From Saccharothrix sp. NRRL B-16348 (GTDB taxonomy: Bacteria > Actinomycetota > Actinomycetes > Mycobacteriales > Pseudonocardiaceae), in NCBI RefSeq assembly GCF_001280085.1, contig NZ_LGED01000169.1, forward strand, positions 1 through 64,000: a DNA stretch of 64,000 nt, read 5' to 3'. The translations under genes were made by a program, and so were the position numbers. Position 1 is the first letter of the stretch; every line of letters begins with the position of its first letter. The notes below the pieces were generated by a model. It was not told the origin of the DNA. It made no database searches and saw only the letters and a list, made by a program, of their open reading frames with translations. Below, piece after piece: positions 17,369 through 25,385 of the stretch.

Positions 17369-17731
17369 ATGACCCCACGCCCGCACCGCGCGGTCGACCA
17401 CGGGGACGCGACCGACCGCGAGTTCGCCGGTGACCTGTTCCTCCGGCTGGCCGCCGACGGCGTGCTCGTCGTGGAGTGGGCGGAGGCGGGCCGGATCATC
17501 GCCGGGCTGCGGGACACGCTGGACGCCGTGACCGGCCGCCTGCGGCTGGTCGACCTGCTGCGGGGTTCCTCGCTGGACGCCCTGGGCCGGATCCACCCGG
17601 ACGTGGCGGACGCCGTCGTGGACGCGGCGTTCCACGAGCAGGTCAGCGGGGGCAGGCTGCGGCGGGCGTCGGACGAGCTGCCCAAGTACATCGAGGCGTT
17701 CGAGCGGGCCAGGACGCCGCCGGCCGGCTGA
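17369..17731 (+). CDS. Small hypothetical protein, 120 residues
   Basis: I do not recognise a family. The ATG at 17369 has a strong ribosome site (CAAGGAGG). The protein is soluble, with an acidic N-terminal part (DHGDATDREFAGDLF), a likely helix-rich centre (LRDTLDAVTGRLRLVDLL) and a basic C-terminus (GRLRRASDELPKYIEAFERAR). No membrane segment, cysteine or signal is visible. It is a single gene with a good hairpin terminator 37 bp after the stop, which supports its reality. Confidence 0.7.
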   Translation: MTPRPHRAVDHGDATDREFAGDLFLRLAADGVLVVEWAEAGRIIAGLRDTLDAVTGRLRLVDLLRGSSLDALGRIHPDVADAVVDAAFHEQVSGGRLRRASDELPKYIEAFERARTPPAG

Positions 17732-18173
17732 CCTGTGCTGACCTGTGTGGCCCTGTGCGGAGGAAGGCAGCCTCCGGCCGCGCCGGGGGAAAGCAGCGGC
17801 CGGAGGCTGGTTCGAGGGTCGGCGCGGCGGTCGCCTCTCGGCGAGTGGCTCGACGCGGCTCCAGCCGAACGGTGTTCCGCGAAGGCAGTGAGGTGAGGCC
17901 CGGGGGACACGGACCGCACCGACCACCCCGTACAACGGCCTCACCCGGCCTGCTGTTCCCGATCCGGAGTGTCCTCCGCCTCACCCGTTGGGGTGGCCAG
18001 GCCAAGGCACCCGCTGATGCGGCCCGCCGGCGACACCGCTGATGTGGCCGGCGGGACACCCACTCGTTTGACCGGGCGGCGGCGAGACCTTGTCGTGGGC
18101 CCACGGCCGGTGCTGGGCGTGTCGGGCGGTGGTTCCGCGTCGGTTCGGCTGGCCGTGCGCGGGTGGGCGGACG
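17732..18173. other. 442-bp gene-free stretch before the ANTAR phosphatase gene
   Basis: It holds the terminator hairpin at 17768-17809 and, nearer the downstream gene, a second hairpin: CCCGCCGGC (18023-18031) pairs with GCCGGCGGG (18047-18055) across a 15-nt loop. CCGCTGATG is directly repeated at 18011 and 18036. I see no convincing reading frame and no clear promoter. Because the next gene encodes an RNA-binding-type ANTAR domain, the hairpin could be a leader element, but the loop does not match the known hexaloop. Confidence 0.5.
17768..17809 (+). terminator. Hairpin terminator, 14-bp perfect stem
   Basis: CAGCCTCCGGCCGC (17768-17781) pairs with GCGGCCGGAGGCTG (17796-17809) around a 14-nt loop. 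There is no U-tract, as is common in actinomycetes. It ends the 120-residue gene. Confidence 0.65.
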
Positions 18174-20525
18174 ATGCTGGACGCGATGGCGGTGCAGCGG
18201 GATCCGACCGGTTCTGCGCTGGCCGACCTCGTCGCCCGGCAGCGTGACGAGATCGACCGGCTGAGGTCCGCTGCGCGCAGGCAGGCCGTCGTCGAGCAGG
18301 CCAAGGGGGTGCTGGCCGAGCGGCTGTCGTGCCGTCCCGACGAGGCGTTCGAGGACATGGTGCGGCTGGCCCAGGCGACCGGCAGCGAGTTGACCGTCAT
18401 CGCGGCCGGGGTGCTCGGCGTGCCGCCGCCACCGCCGGTGTCCGGTCTGCCCGCACCCGACGGATCGCTCGCCCCGACGGGTCCGGTGCGGCAGGTCGAC
18501 ATCCCGAGGCCGTCACCGGCGCCGTTGGGCGAACGCACGCCGCAGCCGGTGGCGCTCGCCGCGATCGGCACGGCGGCCGACCAGGAGGAGCTGGCCGAAC
18601 TCGTCCGCGAGCACGTCGGCTGCGACGGCGTGCTGGTCTACCTGGTCGAACCCGACGGCGGGATGAGGTTGGAGGCCGCCGCGAACGTGCCCGCCAAGGT
18701 GCGGCTGGAGTGGGAACGGGTGCCGCTGCAGCTCAACACCGGCATCCTCGCGTCGGTGCGCAGCGGCCTGCCGCAGTGGCTGCCCGACCTGGAGGAGGCA
18801 CGCCGGCGGTACACCCTGATCGGCGACCCGGAGACGGTGTGGCGGTCGCGGGCGTGGCTGCCGTTCCGGGACCAGACCCGCATCGCCGGCGTGTTCGGGT
18901 TGTTGTGGACGGAGAGCCGCGAGTTCTCGTCCGAGGAGCAGTGGGAGCTGGAAGTGCTGATCGGGGCCGCGGGTTCCACGCTCCTGGCGCTGCTGGGCAC
19001 GGAAGTCGGCCCGCAGGGTCGCAACTGGACGCTCTGGGCGCAGCACCTGCTGGACGTGCTGCCCGGTTCGGTGGCGCTGCTCGGCGCGGTGCACGACGAC
19101 AACGGCGAGGTGGTCGACTTCCGGTTCGAGGCCGCCAGCCCGGACGCGGTCGACTTCTCCGGCCGCCGCTACCGGCAGCTGGTCGGCCGCACCATCCTCA
19201 CCAGCTACCCGACGGTCGCGGGCACCGAGCTGTGGGACGCGTACTTCCGGGTGCTCCGCACCGGGGTCCGGGAAGTCGTCAGCATCTTCGACTACGAGGA
19301 GAACACGCCCGGCCTGCCGCAGCACGGCCGGTACACGTTGACCATCGGCAAGTTCGGCGACGGCCTGATCCTGGCCTGGCACGAGCACGAGGACCCGTTG
19401 CAGCTGGAACGGCTGCGCAGCGTCCAGCGGCTCGGCAACATCGGCTGGGGCGAGTGGAACCTGGTGACCAACGAGATCGACTGGTCCGACCAGCTCTACG
19501 TCATCTTCGACCGCGACCCGGCGCTCGGCCCGATGTCGCTGGACGAGATCCGCGCCTCCGTGGTGAGCGAGGACCTGCCGATCCTGCAGAACGCCGTGCG
19601 GCGGATGCTGGAGCACGGCGAGGGCGCCGACTCGGAGCTGCGGCTGCGTGCCGGCGACCAGATCCGGTGCGGCCGGTTCATCGGCGAGCCGGTGCTGGAC
19701 GTCGAGGGCAGGCCGGTCCGGTTGGACGTGGTGCTGCAGGACGTGACCGCGATGCGGCGGGCGGAGAAGCGGGTGTTCGACCTCAGCGAGCAGTTCGCGC
19801 AGGAGCACCAGGTGGCCGACCACCTGCGCTCGGCGGTGCTGCCGCTGCCGAGCCGGCCGCTGGAGCTGCCGGGCATGCGGGTGGCCGTGCGCTACCTCGC
19901 GGCCGAGCAGTGGGCGGAGGTCGGCGGCGACTGGTACCACGCGTTCCCGATCGACGACGGCAGCACGCTGCTGGCGATCGGCGACGTGGCGGGTCACGGC
20001 CTGGCGACCGCGGCGGCGATGGCGAAGCTGCGGTACGCGCTGACCGGGGCCGCGCTGACCAATCCGGACCCGGCCGGTGTCCTCGACGTGCTGAACCGGA
20101 TGCTGACCGGTGGTGACGGCGTGACGCTGGCGTCGGCGGTCGTCGGCCGGTTCGAGCCGACCACGCGCCGGCTGTCGTGGGCGCAGGCGGGCCACCCCGC
20201 GCCGCTGCTGGTGCGGTCGCACGACGTGCGGCGGCTCGAGCGGCCCGCGGGTCCGATCCTGGGCGCGGTGCGGGGTGCGGTGTACGCGACGGCGCGGATG
20301 CTCCTGGCGCCCGGTGACACGGTGCTGATGTTCACCGACGGCCTGATCGAACGGCGGCCGTCCGCCGGCGCCCGCGGCGACGACCTGGAACGCCTGATGG
20401 AGGAGATCCTGGGTTTCGTCGCCGAGCTGGACCCCGCGAAGATGCCCGAGGCGCTGACCTCGCGGCTCGTGCCCGCCACTCCGCTGGACGACACGTGCAT
20501 CGTCGCCGCCACGATCAGCGCGTGA
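18174..20525 (+). CDS. ANTAR-GAF-PAS-SpoIIE multidomain phosphatase
   Basis: 783 residues from ATG 18174 (ATG 18186 is an alternative). Order: ANTAR-like helices (about 20-80; VVEQAKGVLAERLSCRPDEAF), a Pro-rich linker, GAF (about 145-290), a PAS region (about 300-410), a second PAS (about 420-545) and a C-terminal PP2C/SpoIIE phosphatase (about 550-783). Metal-binding aspartates are in GGDWYHAF and IGDVAGHG, and the late motif FTDGLIERR is present. SpoIIE-type phosphatases dephosphorylate STAS anti-anti-sigma proteins and so release sigma factors. No STAS or RsbW gene is in the window, so the target is elsewhere. ANTAR domains normally bind RNA at a C-terminus; here it is N-terminal and may act as a dimer helix. 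Confidence 0.85.
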   Translation: MLDAMAVQRDPTGSALADLVARQRDEIDRLRSAARRQAVVEQAKGVLAERLSCRPDEAFEDMVRLAQATGSELTVIAAGVLGVPPPPPVSGLPAPDGSLAPTGPVRQVDIPRPSPAPLGERTPQPVALAAIGTAADQEELAELVREHVGCDGVLVYLVEPDGGMRLEAAANVPAKVRLEWERVPLQLNTGILASVRSGLPQWLPDLEEARRRYTLIGDPETVWRSRAWLPFRDQTRIAGVFGLLWTESREFSSEEQWELEVLIGAAGSTLLALLGTEVGPQGRNWTLWAQHLLDVLPGSVALLGAVHDDNGEVVDFRFEAASPDAVDFSGRRYRQLVGRTILTSYPTVAGTELWDAYFRVLRTGVREVVSIFDYEENTPGLPQHGRYTLTIGKFGDGLILAWHEHEDPLQLERLRSVQRLGNIGWGEWNLVTNEIDWSDQLYVIFDRDPALGPMSLDEIRASVVSEDLPILQNAVRRMLEHGEGADSELRLRAGDQIRCGRFIGEPVLDVEGRPVRLDVVLQDVTAMRRAEKRVFDLSEQFAQEHQVADHLRSAVLPLPSRPLELPGMRVAVRYLAAEQWAEVGGDWYHAFPIDDGSTLLAIGDVAGHGLATAAAMAKLRYALTGAALTNPDPAGVLDVLNRMLTGGDGVTLASAVVGRFEPTTRRLSWAQAGHPAPLLVRSHDVRRLERPAGPILGAVRGAVYATARMLLAPGDTVLMFTDGLIERRPSAGARGDDLERLMEEILGFVAELDPAKMPEALTSRLVPATPLDDTCIVAATISA

Positions 20526-20612
20526 CCGCGTCCGGCGCGCGTCGACGGTCGGTTGCGGCCGGGCTGAGCGGGTACACGACCGGCACGTGACCGAGAACGA
20601 GGAGTGATCAGA

Positions 20613-21014
20613 GTGAGCACCGCGACGATGCTGGAGACCTACCCGGCCGAGATCAACCTCGACCGGGGCAGGCTCGCCACCACGATCGACGCGCTGATCG
20701 AGTGCGCCGAGGCGTGCACGGCGTGCGCCGACGCCTGCTTGAGCGAGAGCTCGGTGGCGGAGCTGACGAAGTGCGTGCGCACGAACATGGACTGCGCGGA
20801 CATCTGCGGCACGACCGCGCGGGTGTTGTCGCGGCACACCGGTTACGACGCCAACATCAGCCGGTCGCTGCTGGAGGCGTGCGCGATGGCGTGCAGGTCC
20901 TGCGGTGACGAGTGCGGGGCGCACGCCAACATGCACGAGCACTGCCGCATCTGCGCCGAGGCGTGCCGGGCGTGCGAACGGGCGTGCCGCGAACTGCTCG
21001 CCACGATGGGCTGA
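20613..21014 (+). CDS. Four-helix-bundle copper-storage-like protein (Csp/DUF326), cytosolic
   Basis: 133 residues from GTG 20613, which has GAGGAG 9 bp upstream; GTG 20604 is an alternative. It contains 16 cysteines, mostly as CxxxC and CxxC on helix faces (CAEACTACADAC, CADIC, CAMACRSCGDEC, CRICAEACRACERAC). This is the pattern of Csp proteins, whose helix bundle is lined with thiolates that store many Cu(I) ions. There is no signal peptide or Tat motif, so it matches the cytosolic Csp3 class. It follows the SpoIIE-type gene by 87 bp and precedes two small stress-type proteins. Confidence 0.88.
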   Translation: MSTATMLETYPAEINLDRGRLATTIDALIECAEACTACADACLSESSVAELTKCVRTNMDCADICGTTARVLSRHTGYDANISRSLLEACAMACRSCGDECGAHANMHEHCRICAEACRACERACRELLATMG

Positions 21015-21139
21015 GGTCCGCGACGTTTCCGAGCGCCGAGCGCGGGTATCGCACCGACACGGGGCGAGGGCCGCGCCGGTGACCGGACGGCCGCCGGTTC
21101 CGCCACCGGACCGCAGGACGACGAGGAACGGAGGTGGCG

Positions 21140-21379
21140 ATGACCGCGTACACCACTCGTGAACGGCTGAAGGAGTGCCTGAACGAGGTCGACTTCCCCG
21201 CGAGCAAGGACGAGCTGGTCCAAGCGGCGCAGGCGTGGGGTGACGAGGTCACGGCGCGGGCGCTGCGGGCGATCCCGCCGGCGGACTACGCCAACCTGAC
21301 CGAGGTCGTGGGCTCCGTCCGGTTCGAGGACGACACCACGCGCGCCGACGCCAGCGGGCGCCGGCGTCCGGGGGGATGA
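21140..21379 (+). CDS. DUF2795-family small protein
   Basis: 79 residues from ATG 21140, directly after GGAGG. The sequence LKECLNEVDFPASKDELVQAA followed by a short helix and IPPADYANLTEVVGSV matches the DUF2795 fold, a three-helix unit common in actinomycetes and of unknown role. The upstream in-frame GTG at 21134 overlaps the ribosome site and is unlikely. It ends 7 bp before the DUF2267 gene, so they share a transcript, perhaps with the copper-storage gene. Confidence 0.85.
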   Translation: MTAYTTRERLKECLNEVDFPASKDELVQAAQAWGDEVTARALRAIPPADYANLTEVVGSVRFEDDTTRADASGRRRPGG

Positions 21380-21386
21380 CCCCGCC

Positions 21387-21749
21387 GTGGCCGAGCACCG
21401 CGAGCTGGTCGAGGCGATCGGGCGGCGCGGCGACCTGGACACCGACACGGCGACGGCGGCGCTGACCGCGGTGATCGCCACGCTGGCGCACGGCCTGCCC
21501 GTCCCGAGCCGCGACCGGCTGGCCGCCGCGCTGCCCGCGTCGCTGGAGGAAGCGGCGCTCGTGCCCGGCCGCCCGGAACACCGCCCGCCCGACGCGGTGA
21601 TGATCGAGCTGGCGCAGCGGCTGGACACGGGCACCGAACGCGCCCGACACCTGGTGGACGCCGTGCTCGCCGGGCTGGACGACACCGCGCCCGGGATCGC
21701 CGAACTGCTGCGCGCCGCCCTCTCCGACGTGCCGACCCACCTCGGCTGA
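21387..21749 (+). CDS. DUF2267-like small protein
   Basis: 120 residues from GTG 21387. The N-terminal half (LVEAIGRRGDLDTDTATAALTAV, LPVPSRDRLAAALPASL) reads like the DUF2267 repeat, which often occurs in stress clusters. The second half continues as helices without a recognised motif. It lacks cysteines. Function is unknown. Confidence 0.7.
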   Translation: MAEHRELVEAIGRRGDLDTDTATAALTAVIATLAHGLPVPSRDRLAAALPASLEEAALVPGRPEHRPPDAVMIELAQRLDTGTERARHLVDAVLAGLDDTAPGIAELLRAALSDVPTHLG

Positions 21750-21771
21750 CGAAGGGGCTGCGGAAGGGCTT

Positions 21772-21822
21772 GCCTGGCTGCCCGGATCGCCTGGCTGCCC
21801 GAATCCCCTGGCTGACCAGGTC
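21772..21822. repeat. 17-bp tandem repeat, three copies
   Basis: Units GCCTGGCTGCCCGGATC (21772), GCCTGGCTGCCCGAATC (21789) and CCCTGGCTGACCAGGTC (21806) follow each other exactly. The array is between two convergent genes and is probably a slippage minisatellite. Confidence 0.8.
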
Positions 21823-21891
21823 GCGGACGTCCGGGGCTACCGCACGCGAGGAACACGCCGTGGCCGGCGCTGGGTGGGCGGTGTGCGCGGG

Positions 21892-22491
21892 TCAGGGCGT
21901 GGGCGGTCGGACCGGTGCGGCGCCGACGTGCCGGTGGAACCACCGCGCGGTCAGCCGGGTCACCTGGTCGAGTGCGTCCGGCTCCTCGAACAGTTGAGGC
22001 ACGACCTCCAAGCGCCCACGTGACGACAACCGGCGCGCCGCCGCCGCGGCGTGGTCGTCCCGCTCGCCGACGATCAGCAGGGTCGGCGCGAGCACGCGGG
22101 TGAGCGCGTCCCCGGCCTGGTCGACCTGCCCGCCGCAGGAGACCACGGCGTTCACCGCGGCCGGTCGCTCCGCGGCGGCGACCAGCGCGGCCGCCGCCTC
22201 GACCCGGGCGCCGAACAAGCCGATCGGGTGACCACTGGTCGCGGCCTGGTCGGTCAGCCAGTCCACGACCGCGGCGAGGCGGCCGGCGAGCACCGGGACC
22301 TCCACGTCCGGCTGCGGGGCGAGCAGCACGGTGGCCAGGTGCTCGCGCTGGAGCGTCCGCGCCACGTGCTCGTCGAGCGGTCCCCTGCCCGGTGCGAACA
22401 CGATCACGCCGCTGCCGCGGGTCGGCATCGAGAGCCGGGCCTCCAGGCGGCCCTCGTCCAACGGGATCGGCACGTCCTCGTCGATGAACAC
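21892..22491 (-). CDS. Degenerate dienelactone-hydrolase-like alpha/beta protein (likely pseudoenzyme)
   Basis: 199 residues from GTG 22491, with GGAGG 5 bp upstream. It aligns along its length with the small dienelactone-hydrolase-type family, including AAVVDWL, GLFGA, ALVAAAERP, APTLLIVGERDD and LFEEPDAL. In that family the nucleophile elbow reads GASTG and the catalytic His is in GATHLFEEP. Here they read GARVE and VPQLFEEP, so both catalytic Ser and His are gone, and the usual HGSGS oxyanion loop is PGRGP. It may have a non-catalytic binding role. It is divergent from the GH10 xylanase with about 200 bp between them. Confidence 0.75.
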   Translation of the reverse strand: MFIDEDVPIPLDEGRLEARLSMPTRGSGVIVFAPGRGPLDEHVARTLQREHLATVLLAPQPDVEVPVLAGRLAAVVDWLTDQAATSGHPIGLFGARVEAAAALVAAAERPAAVNAVVSCGGQVDQAGDALTRVLAPTLLIVGERDDHAAAAARRLSSRGRLEVVPQLFEEPDALDQVTRLTARWFHRHVGAAPVRPPTP

Positions 22492-22647
22492 GACTTCCTC
22501 CACCCCCTTGCCTGCCCGTGCGCGGTCGATCCCGGGTTTGCCGCGTGCGACCGGTCGAAACCAGCCCGACCGGGTCCGACGAGGGCGTTTGGGCTGAACG
22601 GCGGCTGGGCGGACGTCGGGAGGGCTGCCTATAGTCCGGGCGAGATG

Positions 22648-22667
22648 TTCTGGGAGCGCTCCCAGAA
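22648..22667. promoter_or_regulatory. Perfect CebR/LacI-type operator upstream of GH10
   Basis: TGGGAGCGCTCCCA (22651-22664) matches the CebR consensus at all 14 positions, and the palindrome extends three more bases each side (TTC and GAA). It lies 30 bp before the xylanase start and just after a TATAGT -10-like hexamer (22630-22635), a position that would block transcription. Confidence 0.85.
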
Positions 22668-22693
22668 CGCGTCCGACGGAAGAGGGATTCTCG

Positions 22694-24676
22694 ATGAGGA
22701 GAGTTCTCGCCGGTGTGCTCGCGACCTCGGTCGTGGCCGGCCTGGTCACGCTGGCGGCGCACGCGAGCCCACGCGCCGCAGCCGCCGACGAACCCGTGGT
22801 CGTCGTGTCCAGCACGTTCGACGACGGCACCGCGCAAGGTTGGACGGCCCGCGGCGGCGAAGTGGCCGAGCCGAGCACCGCGGTGGCCCGCGGCGGCACG
22901 CACAGCCTCGCCGTCTCCGGACGTGCGCAGAGCTGGCAGGGTCCGACGCTGAACCTGCTGGACAAGGCGCAGAAGGGCATCCGGTACGACCTGTCGGTGT
23001 GGGTGCGGCTGGCGGCGGGCGAGGCGGCGACGCAGGCCCGGCTGTCCGTCGAACGCCGCACCGCCGGCACCCCGAGCTACGACCAGGTGGTGGGCGACAC
23101 CGCCGTCACCGCCGACGGCTGGGTCAACCTGCGCGGCAGCTACACCCTCGCCGCCGACGTCGACTTCCTCTCCACGTACGTCGAGCTGGCCAGCGCCACC
23201 GCGTCCCTGCACATCGACGACTTCTCGCTGTCCTACACGCCGCTGCCGCCGATCCAGACCGACATCCCATCGGTGAAGGACGTGCTGGCCGACCACTTCG
23301 CCGTCGGCGCCGCCGTCGAAGGCGCGCAGGTGCTCAACAACCACGGGCAGCTGGTCGCCAAGCACTTCGACTCGATCACGCCGGGCAACACGTTGAAGTG
23401 GGACGCGACCGAGCCGACCGAGGGCGCGTTCCGCTTCACCGACGCGGAGACCCTCGTCGCCTGGGCGAAGGCCAACGGCGCGGCCGTGCGCGGGCACACG
23501 CTGGTGTGGCACCAGCAGACCCCGGCGTGGGTGTTCAAGGACGCGGCGGGCAACGACATGACCGCGACGCCGGAGAACAAGGTGTTGCTGCTGTCCCGGT
23601 TGGAAGCGCACATCCGCGGGGTCGTCGGCCACTTCGGGGACGACATCCCGGTGTGGGACGTGGTGAACGAGGTCGTCGACGAGAACCAGGCCGACGGCCT
23701 GCGTCGCAGCAAGTGGTTCGAGATCACCGGGTTGGACTACCTGCGCACGGCGTTCCGGGTGGCCCGCGAGGTCGCGCCCAACGCCCGGCTGGTGATCAAC
23801 GACTACAACACCAACGTCCCGTCGAAGCGCGACAAGCTCTACGACCTGATCGTGAAGCTGCGCGCGGAGGGCGTGCCGATCGACGCGGTGGGCCACCAGA
23901 TGCACGTCAACGTGCAGTGGCCGTCGTTGACGGAGACCGAGGCGATGCTGGCGAAGTTCGTGCCCCTGGGCATCGACCAGCAGATCACCGAGATGGACGT
24001 CTCGATCTACACCGACAACAGCCAGTCCTACCCGACGCCGCCCGCCGACGTGCTGCTCACGCAGGCGTACCGGTACCGGGACTTCTTCGAGCTCTACAAG
24101 CGGTACTCCGAGAACATCAGCTCGGTGACGTTGTGGGGCCTGGCGGACGACAGCACGTGGCTGGACAGCTTCCCGGTGACCCGCAAGGACCACCCGCTGC
24201 TGTTCGACACGCGGTTGCAGGCGAAGGACGCCTACTGGGGCGTGGTGGACCCGAGCCGGATCGGCGGACCGACCAGCACGACCACGACCACGAGCACCAC
24301 CACCACCACGACTACGACGACCACCACCACAACGACGACGACGATCGTCCCGCCCGCACCCTGCACGGTCACGTACACCATCGGAAGCCAGTGGCAGGGC
24401 GGTTTCCACGGCGAGGTCCGGTTCACCAACCAGGGCACCACGCCGCTCGTCTCGTGGTCGCTGGACTGGTCGTTCGCCGACGGTCAGCGGATCACCCAGC
24501 TGTGGGGTGGCGTCCACACCCAGGACGGCTCCGCGGTGCGCGTGCGCAGCGCGTCGTGGAACGGCATGGTGCCGCCCGGCGGATCGGTGTCGTTCGGGTT
24601 CCTCGCGAGCTGGACGGGCCAGAACTCCAAGCCGACCGAGTTCCGCTTCGGGGTGGCGCCCTGCCGGACCGGCTGA
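22694..24676 (+). CDS. Secreted GH10 endo-beta-1,4-xylanase with CBM22-like and CBM2 modules
   Basis: 660 residues. A Sec signal peptide (about 1-32) is followed by a CBM_4_9/CBM22-like module (about 36-178), a GH10 barrel (about 190-520), a Thr/Ser linker of about 27 residues (about 527-553) and a C-terminal CBM2 (about 556-660). The acid/base Glu is in WDVVNEVVDE (about 325) and the nucleophile Glu in ITEMDVSI (about 432); the substrate motif HTLVWHQQTP is intact. It cuts xylan outside the cell. The linker is encoded by a run of ACC/ACG codons, a slippage-prone microsatellite. Control is expected through the operator just upstream. Confidence 0.95.
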   Translation: MRRVLAGVLATSVVAGLVTLAAHASPRAAAADEPVVVVSSTFDDGTAQGWTARGGEVAEPSTAVARGGTHSLAVSGRAQSWQGPTLNLLDKAQKGIRYDLSVWVRLAAGEAATQARLSVERRTAGTPSYDQVVGDTAVTADGWVNLRGSYTLAADVDFLSTYVELASATASLHIDDFSLSYTPLPPIQTDIPSVKDVLADHFAVGAAVEGAQVLNNHGQLVAKHFDSITPGNTLKWDATEPTEGAFRFTDAETLVAWAKANGAAVRGHTLVWHQQTPAWVFKDAAGNDMTATPENKVLLLSRLEAHIRGVVGHFGDDIPVWDVVNEVVDENQADGLRRSKWFEITGLDYLRTAFRVAREVAPNARLVINDYNTNVPSKRDKLYDLIVKLRAEGVPIDAVGHQMHVNVQWPSLTETEAMLAKFVPLGIDQQITEMDVSIYTDNSQSYPTPPADVLLTQAYRYRDFFELYKRYSENISSVTLWGLADDSTWLDSFPVTRKDHPLLFDTRLQAKDAYWGVVDPSRIGGPTSTTTTTSTTTTTTTTTTTTTTTTIVPPAPCTVTYTIGSQWQGGFHGEVRFTNQGTTPLVSWSLDWSFADGQRITQLWGGVHTQDGSAVRVRSASWNGMVPPGGSVSFGFLASWTGQNSKPTEFRFGVAPCRTG

Positions 24677-24680
24677 CGCG

Positions 24681-25199
24681 TCAGTCCTCGGTGATCCGGT
24701 AGTAGCGGATCGGGGTGTAGGCGTTCGCGGTCCGCGCCGCCCACCTCCGCTCCACGGGCGCCGCGCCGTCGGGGCCGGTCTGCTCGCGCACGACCGGCTC
24801 CGACTTCGCGTCGTCGGCCCAGCGCACGAACAGCGCGGCGTGGTACGAGGTGGTGAGGGCGTCACCGGGGCGCAGGTCGGCGTGCGGGATCTCGGTGGCC
24901 ACGTCCCGGAGCGTGGACGTGGTGCGGGAGTGCGTCAGGCCCCATGCCATCGAGACGTAGCCGGAGCAGTCGGTGCGGTAGCTGCCGTGCTCGTTCTGGT
25001 GGCAGGCCTGCTGGCTGTACGGCACCCGCGCGTCCAACCAGGACTGCGACCGGGTCAGCGCCTCGGTGCGCGAGGTGACGCGGTCGTCGGCGGTCGTGCC
25101 GCACGCGATCAACGCGCCGGGGTCGTCGGCCGCGTGCGCGATCGGCGCCTGGAACGCCGCCGTGCACGCGAGGACGGCGATCAGGGTGCGGGTGCTCAT
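24681..25199 (-). CDS. Secreted NlpC/P60-like cysteine peptidase
   Basis: 172 residues from ATG 25199. A signal peptide (about 1-23) precedes a small catalytic domain with the NlpC/P60 active site: Cys in RTDCSGYVSMAWGL and His in TSYHAALFVRW, after the usual LRPGDAL loop. Such enzymes usually cut peptidoglycan peptide bonds. It has no wall-binding domain. Two extra cysteines (ACGTT, QQACHQ) may pair. It ends 4 bp from the xylanase stop and is convergent with it. Confidence 0.75.
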   Translation of the reverse strand: MSTRTLIAVLACTAAFQAPIAHAADDPGALIACGTTADDRVTSRTEALTRSQSWLDARVPYSQQACHQNEHGSYRTDCSGYVSMAWGLTHSRTTSTLRDVATEIPHADLRPGDALTTSYHAALFVRWADDAKSEPVVREQTGPDGAAPVERRWAARTANAYTPIRYYRITED

Positions 25200-25385
25200 C
25201 GAACCCCCTCGGGTCTCGGTGCGCCGCCCGCCGTGCACGGCGGCGCGGTGGCACCACGAGGTTTCCCGGCGTTCTTCCGACTAGCGCCGAACCACCCGGC
25301 CGGGTGGTTCGGCACGCGCGCCGTTTCACCCGGAGCGGCGAGGGTAGTCGGACGGTGATCGCAGCGGACGCGTGGAGGGAACGGC

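Noticed and set aside
24282..24350. ACC/ACG repeat considered as an independent repeat element
   Set aside because: It encodes the Thr linker between GH10 and CBM2, a normal linker in secreted actinomycete hydrolases.
20843..24865. Open frame of 1340 codons on the minus strand
   Set aside because: It crosses several well-supported genes (copper-storage, DUF proteins, GH10) in antisense and has no domain; it is a composition artefact.
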